Below are positions 1-8,696 of a stretch of 34,573 nt of DNA, one piece after another (positions within the stretch are counted from its first letter, which is position 1; each line of letters begins with the position of its first letter). Below the pieces are notes generated by a model. It did not search any database. It saw only the letters and a list, made by a program, of their open reading frames with translations, and was not told the origin of the DNA. The stretch lies in contig NZ_JAQTQR010000024.1 in NCBI RefSeq assembly GCF_028712165.1, forward strand, positions 1 to 34,573, written 5' to 3'. The DNA is from Sulfuricurvum sp. Lineage in GTDB: Bacteria; Campylobacterota; Campylobacteria; Campylobacterales; Sulfurimonadaceae. The translations under genes and the position numbers were made by a program.

Positions 1-1
1 C

Positions 2-490
2 GCAATTGACCGGGGGAGCCCGCAGGCCATGGTGCAGGTGGGTTTTGAACTCGGCATGCGCTCGTTGACGTTGCGCCCGATGGCCAAGGAAATGCTGGCC
101 TGCGCGAAGAGCCAACAGGAACCTGAGGCCTACGGCGTCTTGGGTAAAATCGCATGGACCGAGGGGCGATGGGTTGATGCCTATCGATTATGGGAAGAGG
201 GTGCAAATTTTGGCTGTGAAGATTGCATCGACAAAATGGGAGAATTTATTGCGTTGACCCTTGAGTTTAATCCGAGAACCGGTGAAGTTCGGGAGTCAAC
301 GACACGAATGAGCGATGAGATTCGGAATTCGCTACCGCGTTTGGAGGCACTTAAGAAGTTTTACTCGGAGCAGTTCTTTTATAAGATTTCTAATATGACA
401 GAACTGCTTGTCACTGCGCCAACTGATATGGCGTTTCATGTGAGTGACGAACAGATTGTTGCGCTCATCAAGAAACAGCATCCTCAATAA
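2..490 (+). CDS. Sel1/TPR-like repeat protein, 5' end outside window
   Basis: The frame is open to the left edge, and the residues before the first ATG (base 29) read on smoothly as repeat protein, so this is the C-terminal part of a longer gene. About 160 residues are visible. The stretch from residue 28 to 70 of the ATG-started form (GKIAWTEGRWVDAYRLWEEG and following) has the A/L/Y/W/G spacing of a Sel1- or TPR-like helical pair. The last 80 residues are helical and not recognised. There is no membrane segment in the visible part. Sel1-like proteins commonly accompany toxin/immunity genes in polymorphic toxin and type VI secretion loci, and the next gene looks like an immunity protein, so a related role is inferred. 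The gene is more GC-rich than the genes from 1500 onward. The stop lies three bases before an inverted-repeat element. The repeat call is moderate; the function is unknown. Confidence 0.6.
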   Translation, partial: AIDRGSPQAMVQVGFELGMRSLTLRPMAKEMLACAKSQQEPEAYGVLGKIAWTEGRWVDAYRLWEEGANFGCEDCIDKMGEFIALTLEFNPRTGEVRESTTRMSDEIRNSLPRLEALKKFYSEQFFYKISNMTELLVTAPTDMAFHVSDEQIVALIKKQHPQ

Positions 491-492
491 AG

Positions 493-623
493 GGGTCATG
501 TATTCAACCCTCACTTTTATAGATAATCCAATCACTTCTAGTGTTAAATAATGTCAAAAATCAAAATAAAAAGATACAATAACTATCAGAAATGATGGAA
601 AGTGAAAGTTGGATACATGACCC
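493..623. mobile_element. MITE-like element with 25-bp terminal inverted repeats
   Basis: The left end (493-517, starting GGGTCATGTATTCAAC) and the reverse complement of the right end (599-623, starting GGGTCATGTATCCAAC) match at 22 of 25 positions. About 80 AT-rich bases lie between, with no ORF. Size and layout fit a non-autonomous miniature transposable element, or the joined ends of a deleted insertion sequence. No target-site duplication is evident at the edges (AATAAAG before, GCAATCT after). It lies three bases after the stop of the Sel1-like gene and runs into the start of the next gene. The family of the parent transposon is not recognised. Transcribed, the arms could also form a long hairpin. 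Confidence 0.6.
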
Positions 624-1414
624 GCAATCTCAGCCGCGAGGCACACCTCTGGTACACTATTACATCAGCCGAGTACATGGATCGTGCCCGCGATCATCTG
701 CAAGCCGCCTGTGATCGCTTTATCGCCAGCGCCAAGCGCCATGCTTTCATCGCCGACTATGCCCCCGTGCCCTACTGGGGCGGCAAGATGGAATATCTCC
801 TGCAGTCCTACGCCAATGCCCGTGCCCTGTTGGTGCAAGACGATTTCAGCGGCATGATCGCCTTTGGGGGAGGGCTGGAAGACATTCCTCGCGGTTTGCA
901 GGAAGGCAACTCCGCTTGGATGGGTGACGATGTTAATCCTTTCTGGGATTCGCTGGATGCCGCCTACAGCATTTGTAGTGATTTCGGCTTTGCGGTCACA
1001 ATGAGCATTCGGTATTCAAGTGACGATTACAAAACCGGCACCGCAGATTTGCATTATGAAAACCCCGTCGACGCAGGCATCGTCGGTAATTCCATTCTTC
1101 TTTATGAAGATTCTGCCTACCCCATCCGTCCCACCGAAATCCCCGAATACGCCGCCGACAAATCGGTGTCGTGCAAAACCGGCGAGATCGTGCCGTGGAC
1201 CGGCGTGTGGGTACCCTCGACTGGCATGGGCAAAGCCGCACTAGTCTTCGCCCGCCAAGGCATCCAAATCATGCAACCGGCCTACCACCTGATCCGTGAA
1301 GATGAAGAGACGGGCGAAGAAGAATACGAACTCGTGGATTGCATCTTCCACCCGGTACGTCCGACGGGTCGCAGGGTACCCCTGCCTGCTGCCGATGCAG
1401 AAAACTATCGCTAG
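602..1414 (+). CDS. Imm71/Imm72-like immunity protein
   Basis: This is a predicted cytosolic protein of 270 residues with no signal peptide or membrane segment. The aromatic-rich helical N-terminal half (WYTITSAEYMDRARDHL, PVPYWGGKMEYLLQSYANAR) and the C-terminal motif CKTGEIVPWTGVWVP resemble my recollection of the Imm71/Imm72 families, which are predicted immunity proteins of polymorphic toxin and type VI loci; no search was run. Such proteins would bind and neutralise a cognate effector, but none is in the window. The GTG start at 602 lies inside the right inverted repeat, so residues 1-5 derive from the element; the ATG at 617 (sixth codon) is an alternative start and neither has a strong ribosome-binding site. 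The gene is strikingly GC-rich against its downstream neighbours, suggesting separate transfer. Certainly a gene; family assignment moderate. Confidence 0.65.
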   Translation: MKVGYMTRNLSREAHLWYTITSAEYMDRARDHLQAACDRFIASAKRHAFIADYAPVPYWGGKMEYLLQSYANARALLVQDDFSGMIAFGGGLEDIPRGLQEGNSAWMGDDVNPFWDSLDAAYSICSDFGFAVTMSIRYSSDDYKTGTADLHYENPVDAGIVGNSILLYEDSAYPIRPTEIPEYAADKSVSCKTGEIVPWTGVWVPSTGMGKAALVFARQGIQIMQPAYHLIREDEETGEEEYELVDCIFHPVRPTGRRVPLPAADAENYR

Positions 1415-1511
1415 TAGGTTGATGTTGTGGCACTTGATGCTCTATTGGTAGAATTGCTATGATTAGCAGTCTATGGCAAATTGCTAACTTTATACCGAAT
1501 AGGAGCATGAT

Positions 1512-2813
1512 TTGAAAATAACCCCAAAACCTTTTCGACTTGCCGTTTTTGTATTGAGTGCCGTTTCATTTTTGAACAGTGCTCATGCTGATCAATTTGA
1601 CTGGGTATACTTTCCCATGTATGCAAGAGATACTGCTCATGCTGTCCATTTATCGGCATTAAAACGTCTTCCTGATGGTCTGCTTCACTCAGCCACGCGT
1701 TATCCTCGTGTTAACGAAGATCAATGGAGTAAGGAAGAATCCGATGCCGGTTGGTATGATTACAAAGAACGTTTGATTGATTGCGAAACCGGATTTTCCA
1801 TTGTTAATCGGGAACATTTACTCGATGAGGGTGGAAAGATTATAGCCTCGCGTGATAATACTGCCGCAAATCTTTCCCTTTGGAAAGGTGATTTACAAAA
1901 CGAGTTGCAGGACCATAAATGGCCAAGTGGGAGCGAAATTTTTCTCGCCTGTGCTGCTGCGGGTAATGAGCGCTTCCTCGCTCAGCGTCAGCTGGAGCGT
2001 AAAAAGAAAACCAAAGAAATCGTTTATTCTCCTGTTATAAAGGCATTGAAAGCCGATACAAATGATATTTTTTGGCGTAAGATACAATTCAATCTTGAAC
2101 TTGAACCATTGATGAAGCATCCACCCTCCAATGCACTTTTGATGTTTGGACAGTTGGAAGAGCAGTATCGTACTTGGCTGTCTAATTTTGCACCAGAGAT
2201 GGCTGTTGCCGTTCATGCTAGGAATGACGCACCAGCAGCCGAACTGAGCGAAGAAAACCTCCAGTGGTTGCTCGATCACAATGTGGATATTGCCAAAGTA
2301 TCGAGTCGACCGGACGGTACTGTGCGCTACACGAACAGGCAACCAAATCTCTTTGAACTTCCTCCCGAATACCAAGAAGCACCGCAAAAGCTTCATGATG
2401 TGGAGAATTCTGAACTAGAAATCTATTTGGACTGCCACAGCGGGCTACAAATCCCAACCCGTTTAACATGGTTTGGGGCTGAGCATCGGCAACTTGCGAC
2501 CAATGCGATCGGTGTTAAACCGTTGTTGGAGATGTTACGTGAGCGGATGTCGTATCGCGATGAAAATGCTGCCACTAATGTTTTGCTTCCGCCCTCAATT
2601 GGAGGCTCCGCGCAATGGATTTGCCAAGCCGTTGCTGCTCAGTGTAACGCTACCCCAGTTGTCGAATTGGAGCCTTTTCATTTAGCGACCGATGACGAGG
2701 AGGCAATTCAAAAGGTTGAAAGCCAAGAAGAGACACTCCTTGCAATACGCAATGCTTATCGCAATTATCGACGAAGTTTTATTCCCAACTGCGCTTTAGG
2801 CAAGCCTTTCTAA
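1512..2813 (+). CDS. Exported protein, possible protein-E-like N-terminal domain
   Basis: The product has 433 residues. The start is TTG at 1512, chosen because AGGAG at 1501-1505 sits six bases upstream and the translation opens with a good signal peptide (basic start, hydrophobic stretch about residues 9-22, cleavage after SAHA near residue 26). Mature residues 27 to about 150 follow a pattern seen in surface-adhesin protein E-like domains: an aromatic start (FDWVYFP), a lysine/tryptophan-rich strand region, then LIDCETGFSIVNREHLLDE with a paired cysteine in IFLACAAAG; this is an impression, not a search result. The remaining 280 residues contain two further cysteine pairs and are not recognised. 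It should be periplasmic. It is 15 bases upstream of the exported WG-repeat gene, so the two are probably one operon. Function unknown. Confidence 0.7.
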   Translation: MKITPKPFRLAVFVLSAVSFLNSAHADQFDWVYFPMYARDTAHAVHLSALKRLPDGLLHSATRYPRVNEDQWSKEESDAGWYDYKERLIDCETGFSIVNREHLLDEGGKIIASRDNTAANLSLWKGDLQNELQDHKWPSGSEIFLACAAAGNERFLAQRQLERKKKTKEIVYSPVIKALKADTNDIFWRKIQFNLELEPLMKHPPSNALLMFGQLEEQYRTWLSNFAPEMAVAVHARNDAPAAELSEENLQWLLDHNVDIAKVSSRPDGTVRYTNRQPNLFELPPEYQEAPQKLHDVENSELEIYLDCHSGLQIPTRLTWFGAEHRQLATNAIGVKPLLEMLRERMSYRDENAATNVLLPPSIGGSAQWICQAVAAQCNATPVVELEPFHLATDDEEAIQKVESQEETLLAIRNAYRNYRRSFIPNCALGKPF

Positions 2814-2846
2814 GGATAACATCTGCACATGAAAAGAGGAAAACAT

Positions 2847-5714
2847 ATGTCAAAACTATATCTGTCTTGGTTCATGATATTGCTTCTTCCGCTAAGTCTC
2901 TTTGGCGAGGTGCGTTGTAACAAAGTTTATTCAGAGTTTTCTGCGATAGAAGAACTTTGTCCCTACAATGAAGGGCTGGCAGCATTCAAAATTCGGGATC
3001 AGTGGGGCTTTGTCGATACATCCGGTAAAATCGTTGTCGAACCGACGTATGATGATGTTCGCGATTTTTCGTCGGGTTTGGCGGCCGTTATCATTGATGA
3101 AAAATATGGCTTCATCGACAAATCAGGGAGTCTTGTTATCCCTATGCAATATACCTCGGTTGAAAGTTTTAGTGAAGGGCTGGCCGTCGTTGAAGTGGAG
3201 GGTAAGTATGGCTATATCGATGCTACAAATCGACTGATTATTCCGGCTATCTATGAGAGAGCCCAACCTTTTATGAACGGTGTTGCGGTAGTCGAGGACG
3301 AAGCTAAACGGACTCTCTTGATCGAGAAAAGTGGCAAGACCATCAAGACTTTCGATAGCAATGTTTCTTTGGATGGTTGGAACCAGGATTTTGGTCACTA
3401 TGTTGCAACGGTGAAGTACCCACCTTTTTTGATCAATGTTGATGGTCGGCGTATGGAATTTCCCTATGAAGCGGATAACAACCCTACTTACAGTGAGGGA
3501 GTGTTGATCGTCAACAAATATATCAATAACGAGTCTCTGTATGGAATTATGGATTTGAACGAAAAATGGCTCGTAGAGCCTAGATTTGTCGAGCTCGAAG
3601 CTTATTCCTCCGGACTCGCCATTGCTACAATTGAAGACAAATCAGAGACACATAATAGAAAATCAGGGTTAATCGACAAGGGTGGAAAATTTGTCGTTGC
3701 CCCGATTTATGATAGGCTCGAACGCAGTGATCAAGGGACATATTTTGGACACCAAACATCTCCGGAAGAGAAAACGGATGTGCTCGATGCCGCAGGAAAA
3801 CTCTTGTTCTCCACAAAGTGTGGGATATACCCAAGCGCTACTGAAGGGAACTGGAAGACATATCCGGGTTGCGAAGGTGACAGCGGAATCTGGGTCATGC
3901 ACCTAGGTGGTAAGCCGCAGCATCTATCCATCACGGAACCTGAAATCAGTCAAGTCGGCGACTATCTGCTTTTATCGAAAAAGAAGGATCAGGAGTACAC
4001 TGGGGGCTATGACGCAAATGAAACCTTTGTCCTCCTTGACCCTCATGGGATCGTGTTGTCTAGTGAAGATTCTGATGTGCAAGGGAAGTATAATTGGGTG
4101 AGACTGATCACATCGAAAGGTGAACAGGCAAACGCAAATCCGTATCTGCTCCCTGCGGCGATAATAATCAAGGATTATGAGCAAATAGCTATTTTGACAC
4201 AAGATCATAAGATACTCACACAAAAAGAGTGGAACTACGAATCGGAACTGCTTGATTACAGCTACAACTCTTCTGGTGAAGCTCTTGAAGGGCCTTTTAT
4301 TATGAAAGCAGGAGAAGTTTGGGGTGCTGTGGATGGACAGGGTAGGTGGGTTATTCAACCCGATTTCGAACGTTTGACGTTGTTCCGTCATGGTCTTGCG
4401 TTCGCCACATTTCATGATGAGGAGGTCATCGTTGATAACAGCGGACGAATCATTCCATTTCCTCCCGGTCGTAGCTATCGTCGCATTGCCCCGTTCCTTA
4501 TAACTGGAATGGATGAATCGGAAAACTCGGTGCTTTATCGGGTTACGGAAGGGAAGCTGGAAAAACTCAGTTTACCATCAGGTGTCATCCTCGGGGAGCA
4601 TATTGAGCAAGGACTAATTACGGCTCAGATTGACGAAAAATGGGGATTGCTCGATACCCGTGACGGACAATGGACGCTAGCCCCTGCCTATAGTACTGAG
4701 CCAGAGCCCCTATTGCAAGGGGCACATTTGATCGGCTGGAAGAGTAAGGTTCTAGTTCAGTTGGAAAAAAGTTCGATTGAACTTAAAGGTTTGATTTCAC
4801 CACTTGGTAAGGAGCTTATTAAGCCGCAGTTTTCAGATATAGTGATCGACTATCAAAAAGGTGAATTATTACGCACCACTAAAGGAAGCCAGAATGAGGG
4901 TCTGATCGATATAAACGGCAAAGAGATTTTACCCAACATTCATGATACGATCAGTTATACTGACCATGGCTGGTATCTCGCCAACCGCAAGGAGGAAAAG
5001 GGTTTGATCAACACCCGTGGAGAGTGGACGGTAGCCCCCGGACCTTATTGGTTTAGTCAATTGGATAAGCGTCCTTATTCCAGAGAAGAGAATAATGATG
5101 AGAAGGTGCAACATGTGCACGTAGATGGGATGATATCAACCAAAGAGAAACCACAGCCTATGGCCGACGATCAGCCTTCTTATTGGTGGTTTGTCATCGA
5201 GGGGACTTATGATGACAAGCAAACGGTGTTTTATGGTTTTGATTGGAAAGAGCGCCTCCGCTTAGAAGGAGAAGCTACGGACGAATTTTCCGAAGGCTGG
5301 ATTGTCCTCAATACCGGTGAAAAGAAACGCGGCTTTCCGACTGCACTGGCAAATAGTGCGGGTAAGGTCGTCGGACCTCTTCCATATGAAGAAATAAAAC
5401 CCATGCATAACGGACTTTTCCGTGTCAAAAAATCCATCCCTGATAAGCAGAAAAAAGGTGGTGATGAATACAAAGAGAGCAGTGTTTATGGTTTCATAAA
5501 CAGTTCAGGAAAGGTTGCCATTCCTTCAAAATTTGAAGCTGCAGATGATTTCTCGGAAGAGCGTGCCATTGTTCTTCTTCAAGGCAACTTGGGTGTCATT
5601 GACAAGAGCGGAAACTTGCTCTTGCATAGTGGATGGCATTGCGGTGAAGATCCGATCCTGTTGGATGGAAAGGGCAAAATTATTTGGCCAAAAAACGTGA
5701 AGCCGGGGTGTTAA
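2847..5714 (+). CDS. Large exported WG-repeat protein
   Basis: The product has 955 residues from the ATG at 2847. That start is preferred to the in-frame ATG at 2829 because AGAGGA at 2835-2840 lies six bases before it and the protein then opens with a compact signal peptide (MSKLYLSWFMILLLPLSLFG). At least ten WG (KWG) repeats follow: aromatic/G-[FYL]-[VI]-D-x-x-G-K-x-[VI]-x-P, each followed by a strand with GLA. The clearest are in the first 130 mature residues (WGFVDTSGKIVVEPTYDD, YGFIDKSGSLVIP, YGYIDATNRLIIP) and near the C-terminus (YGFINSSGKVAIP); central ones are degenerate. WG repeats form beta-propeller-like folds and are probably protein-binding. Two cysteines lie near the mature N-terminus and two near the C-terminus. 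Export points to a periplasmic binding role; a role as immunity or accessory factor is inferred only from the neighbours. Confidence 0.85.
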   Translation: MSKLYLSWFMILLLPLSLFGEVRCNKVYSEFSAIEELCPYNEGLAAFKIRDQWGFVDTSGKIVVEPTYDDVRDFSSGLAAVIIDEKYGFIDKSGSLVIPMQYTSVESFSEGLAVVEVEGKYGYIDATNRLIIPAIYERAQPFMNGVAVVEDEAKRTLLIEKSGKTIKTFDSNVSLDGWNQDFGHYVATVKYPPFLINVDGRRMEFPYEADNNPTYSEGVLIVNKYINNESLYGIMDLNEKWLVEPRFVELEAYSSGLAIATIEDKSETHNRKSGLIDKGGKFVVAPIYDRLERSDQGTYFGHQTSPEEKTDVLDAAGKLLFSTKCGIYPSATEGNWKTYPGCEGDSGIWVMHLGGKPQHLSITEPEISQVGDYLLLSKKKDQEYTGGYDANETFVLLDPHGIVLSSEDSDVQGKYNWVRLITSKGEQANANPYLLPAAIIIKDYEQIAILTQDHKILTQKEWNYESELLDYSYNSSGEALEGPFIMKAGEVWGAVDGQGRWVIQPDFERLTLFRHGLAFATFHDEEVIVDNSGRIIPFPPGRSYRRIAPFLITGMDESENSVLYRVTEGKLEKLSLPSGVILGEHIEQGLITAQIDEKWGLLDTRDGQWTLAPAYSTEPEPLLQGAHLIGWKSKVLVQLEKSSIELKGLISPLGKELIKPQFSDIVIDYQKGELLRTTKGSQNEGLIDINGKEILPNIHDTISYTDHGWYLANRKEEKGLINTRGEWTVAPGPYWFSQLDKRPYSREENNDEKVQHVHVDGMISTKEKPQPMADDQPSYWWFVIEGTYDDKQTVFYGFDWKERLRLEGEATDEFSEGWIVLNTGEKKRGFPTALANSAGKVVGPLPYEEIKPMHNGLFRVKKSIPDKQKKGGDEYKESSVYGFINSSGKVAIPSKFEAADDFSEERAIVLLQGNLGVIDKSGNLLLHSGWHCGEDPILLDGKGKIIWPKNVKPGC

Positions 5715-5785
5715 GTACACTTTTTTGCATATCGTCATGGGTTAAAATAATAGTTTATTTTAAATATTAAAAGAGGAAGCTACAA

Positions 5786-7054
5786 ATGAAAATAACGGCT
5801 CTTACAATTTTTTTCCTATCATCAAGTTTGCTGTATGGTCAGAATACGCTACTTCAAGATATCGACTTTGACACAAAAGAAGATCGGGTATATCTTGATT
5901 CGAGCAATCGTATTGTGTGTGAACTATCAACCAATAAATATCAACAAATTTACAGCGAACCGATCAATTCGGGAGGGAATGATAGAATCGTTGGACTATC
6001 AGAAGGTTTCGCGTTTATATCAAGCGATAAGCGTGCATCTCATGTCAGTCGATTTCACTATGATAAAAAAAGCAATCAAATTCTTTTAGACTCTATAGAA
6101 AGTACTAATATCACTTATACACCGAACGATGATAACAGTTGTGACTCTTTGAATTTATTAACCAATACTTTTACAGCAGACTTTAAATATTTTGATGAAA
6201 ACGAGCAAAGACTTGTCTCACTACCGTTCGTTTATGAATCGGTTAGCTTTCCAAAAGTCAGTTTATCTCAATACGGTAATCTTGTTTATAAAAATTATCA
6301 ATCGCTTCGAGACAAATATTATCAAAATGATATTAAAAAATATACGTTACATAAATCTCCGGAAGAGATAGAGATAATTCTTTTAAATAAATTCTCAGAG
6401 TTAGAACAACAACTCAAAAACGATTCCGATTCGATAGAAGATGTTTCTGAACAACTATCCCAAGAGATCATTGATTTAATCAGCAGCAATCCAGAGACCT
6501 TGGAGTACGATTTTAAAAAATTAGTCAACACACTCAAAATCATCACATCCGATGACAAAAAACTCCGTTTCTACAGCTGGGATACTCAGACGGGCGGAAG
6601 TATGCATTTTTATAAAAATATAATCCAATACCAAACTGAGAACGGTGTTCAAACTCACGTTCCCGAAACAAAAGAAGATGATCCTCAGAGCTATTGTTCT
6701 GCCATTTATACTGTAAAAATTAAACAGCAGCCCCAATATTTGGTAATCACGAACGGTGTCTATTCATCAAGCGATTTACGGCAATCAGTGTTGGCATATA
6801 CGATCTCGAACACTGGAAAATTAGAAGATGCTTCGATTTTTAAAACCAAATCCAAAACGATGAACCATAAAATCGATGTCGATTTTGATTTTTTCAGTGT
6901 AGTTGATCGTCCGGAGAGACCGTTAAAACTTATCACATATAATAAACAAACGGGGATACTTACTCTACCATTGGTCGATGGGAAAAATGTTACTAGCAAA
7001 AATATCAACTATAGGTTCAACGGGAAATACCTAGAATACTACGGAATACGCTAA
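5786..7054 (+). CDS. Exported protein of unknown function, AT-rich
   Basis: The product has 422 residues. The ATG at 5786 has AAGAGG upstream and begins a signal peptide (MKITALTIFFLSSSLLYGQ). The early mature part, LQDIDFDTKEDRVYLDSSN, followed by IVC and a run of short strands, resembles the Asp-rich FG-GAP/XAC2610-type repeat start seen in many exported proteins near type VI immunity genes. The middle (about residues 165-245) is strongly helical and acidic, possibly coiled coil, and the last 170 residues return to beta-rich sequence. I do not recognise the family as a whole. Codon use is far more AT-rich than in the genes on either side, as in the next gene, with which it is directly joined (stop codon adjacent to the next ATG). 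The two probably form a pair acquired together. Confidence 0.65.
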   Translation: MKITALTIFFLSSSLLYGQNTLLQDIDFDTKEDRVYLDSSNRIVCELSTNKYQQIYSEPINSGGNDRIVGLSEGFAFISSDKRASHVSRFHYDKKSNQILLDSIESTNITYTPNDDNSCDSLNLLTNTFTADFKYFDENEQRLVSLPFVYESVSFPKVSLSQYGNLVYKNYQSLRDKYYQNDIKKYTLHKSPEEIEIILLNKFSELEQQLKNDSDSIEDVSEQLSQEIIDLISSNPETLEYDFKKLVNTLKIITSDDKKLRFYSWDTQTGGSMHFYKNIIQYQTENGVQTHVPETKEDDPQSYCSAIYTVKIKQQPQYLVITNGVYSSSDLRQSVLAYTISNTGKLEDASIFKTKSKTMNHKIDVDFDFFSVVDRPERPLKLITYNKQTGILTLPLVDGKNVTSKNINYRFNGKYLEYYGIR

Positions 7055-8155
7055 ATGACTTGGTGGAATCGATTAAAACGATTTTTTTACTATTTACATC
7101 AAAAAAAAGAGGAAAAGGGAATGATTTCGTTTGACATTTTAAATGCCATCTATTCGTACCTGTACGAAGAATCTTCTAGCGTAAATTTTAAAATGAAAGG
7201 TTTTTTTGACAAAATTTATCTAAATCGATACGCATTTCCCGAATCATTTGACGATCAGAAAAGTAGAAGTCAGATCAAAAATTGTGGGTTTAACAACGGT
7301 TTTGAAGTGCTTAATTTTATCTTTTCACAAATCGACATCGAACCATTGGATTTAGAGTTACTTACTCCCGACGCATCGTATGATTTTATCCATATTCAAT
7401 TCCATAGCGACGTTACATCCTATAATACAGAGAATAAAAAGAAAAAAAATGTACTGCACAATTTTATTATCTTTTTTTGTTGTGATGACGGAAGCCCGGA
7501 AACAAACTCCTATAGAATTTTGTACCAAAAAAAGAGTTATTTTACTTCGTATATTAGCTCTTTATTAAAGTGTCAATACATCAAAAATGCTATTATAGAA
7601 TCTGAAATTAATGAAGAAACGATAAAAGATTTTGAAACGGTTTTGATAGCTACTTGTCAGTATTTGCATATCGAATTACCTGAGATAGTTTCTGCACCTA
7701 ATTTACTTCTCGAAGAGTTCACGCAACATCATTTTGAAGAACTTTTATGTCTGATTACGAGAAATAAAGTAGAGCTAAAGATCATCAAAAAACAAGCTAA
7801 AAAAATGTTTGCTAAACATAAATTATCTTCTGAAGAGAATGAATTTTATGAGGATAACTACGAGTTTTTTGAAAGTGTTAACTGTTGGAATAGCGATTGG
7901 AAATTTGAACCGGAAGATGCCGAGTATTTTATTTCTGAAATGATTGAGGATGAATTTTCGTTTGATTATCCTGAAGAGACCTACAGTCATGATTTGTTTC
8001 CATATCTTCAAAGTGCTTTGGCTAAACGTGATTTAGAACTAATGAGCATCAATACAATGTGCGACAGTTATCTGTTTTTTGTTGCTTATCGCGGTGATGT
8101 TTCTCGAATTCTCGAGTTAGCCAATATACTTGATGTACAAATTGATCGACTTTAA
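7055..8155 (+). CDS. DUF6630-like cytosolic protein
   Basis: The product has 366 residues with no signal peptide. The C-terminal 90 residues, with YFISEMIEDEFSF followed by LELMSINTMCDSYLFFVAYR and a final ILELANILDVQI, recall the DUF6630 pattern (paired helices, then a strand ending in a Leu-rich helix); the match is from memory. The rest is mixed helix and strand, very acidic and AT-rich. The ATG at 7055 directly abuts the preceding TAA and has no ribosome-binding site of its own. The ATG at 7121 (residue 23) follows AAAAGAGG at 7105-7112 and is a strong alternative; the 22 intervening residues are basic and aromatic, unlike the rest. The coupling to an exported protein suggests a functional pair, perhaps effector-modifying or immunity, but this is inference. 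Confidence 0.6.
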   Translation: MTWWNRLKRFFYYLHQKKEEKGMISFDILNAIYSYLYEESSSVNFKMKGFFDKIYLNRYAFPESFDDQKSRSQIKNCGFNNGFEVLNFIFSQIDIEPLDLELLTPDASYDFIHIQFHSDVTSYNTENKKKKNVLHNFIIFFCCDDGSPETNSYRILYQKKSYFTSYISSLLKCQYIKNAIIESEINEETIKDFETVLIATCQYLHIELPEIVSAPNLLLEEFTQHHFEELLCLITRNKVELKIIKKQAKKMFAKHKLSSEENEFYEDNYEFFESVNCWNSDWKFEPEDAEYFISEMIEDEFSFDYPEETYSHDLFPYLQSALAKRDLELMSINTMCDSYLFFVAYRGDVSRILELANILDVQIDRL

Positions 8156-8234
8156 AGCTGCACCCCTTTTCTTAACGATATTTGGTTGTAATATGTGTTA
8201 TATTAATTGAATGAAAAAATGAGTAAGGATTATA

Positions 8235-8684
8235 ATGGATAAAAAAATTGCCAGTTCTCTTTTTCTACTACTGTTAGGGTTGTTACCCTCTCTCAACGCA
8301 GCAGATGTTCATTTCCAGACTAAATCCCCAACAGGAATTGATAACTTGAATATCACGCTGGTCTCACAAAAGCCTGCTGATGCTATCGCTATTACCATGT
8401 CACATAAAGAGACCTCTTCAGCCTGTAATTTTGAGCTACTAACTAACGCAAAACGCAAGTTTGAAAAAGGTTCACCCGATGATTTCAATGAAGCATTACC
8501 GAATGGCACTTGGGTGACCTTCGCAAATTATGAGCCCGACAATGAAACAATCAGTGAGTTGTCAGTAGACGTTTCATCCAAATCACCGCGCTTTGCCTCA
8601 ATAGCCCTACAAGTGCCTGCTAGCTATGACACAAAGAAATGTCTGATTAAGAACGGATACCTAGAAGTACTATTTTTTAAGTGA
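8235..8684 (+). CDS. Small exported protein of unknown function
   Basis: The product has 149 residues with a clear signal peptide (MDKKIASSLFLLLLGLLPSLNA, cleavage before ADVHF). The start is supported by TAAGGA eight bases upstream. The mature protein is about 127 residues, beta-rich, with two cysteines (in SSACNFELL and KKCLIKNGY) that could form a disulfide. The regularly spaced strands and Asn/Ser/Thr content suggest a small beta-sandwich, but I recognise no family. It lies 12 bases upstream of the next exported gene and shares its composition, so the two probably form an operon and may act together in the periplasm. Confidence 0.6.
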   Translation: MDKKIASSLFLLLLGLLPSLNAADVHFQTKSPTGIDNLNITLVSQKPADAIAITMSHKETSSACNFELLTNAKRKFEKGSPDDFNEALPNGTWVTFANYEPDNETISELSVDVSSKSPRFASIALQVPASYDTKKCLIKNGYLEVLFFK

Positions 8685-8696
8685 TGGAGTCTCCTT

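Noticed and set aside
1893-2396. 167-codon minus-strand frame inside the exported gene at 1512-2813
   Set aside because: Antisense to a frame with signal peptide and ribosome-binding site; no domain, implausible composition.
3972-4415. 147-codon minus-strand frame within the WG-repeat gene
   Set aside because: Antisense shadow of repeated motifs; no ribosome-binding site or recognisable protein pattern.
5715-5785. Possible terminator between the WG-repeat gene and the next gene
   Set aside because: A T-run is present but no convincing stem precedes it.
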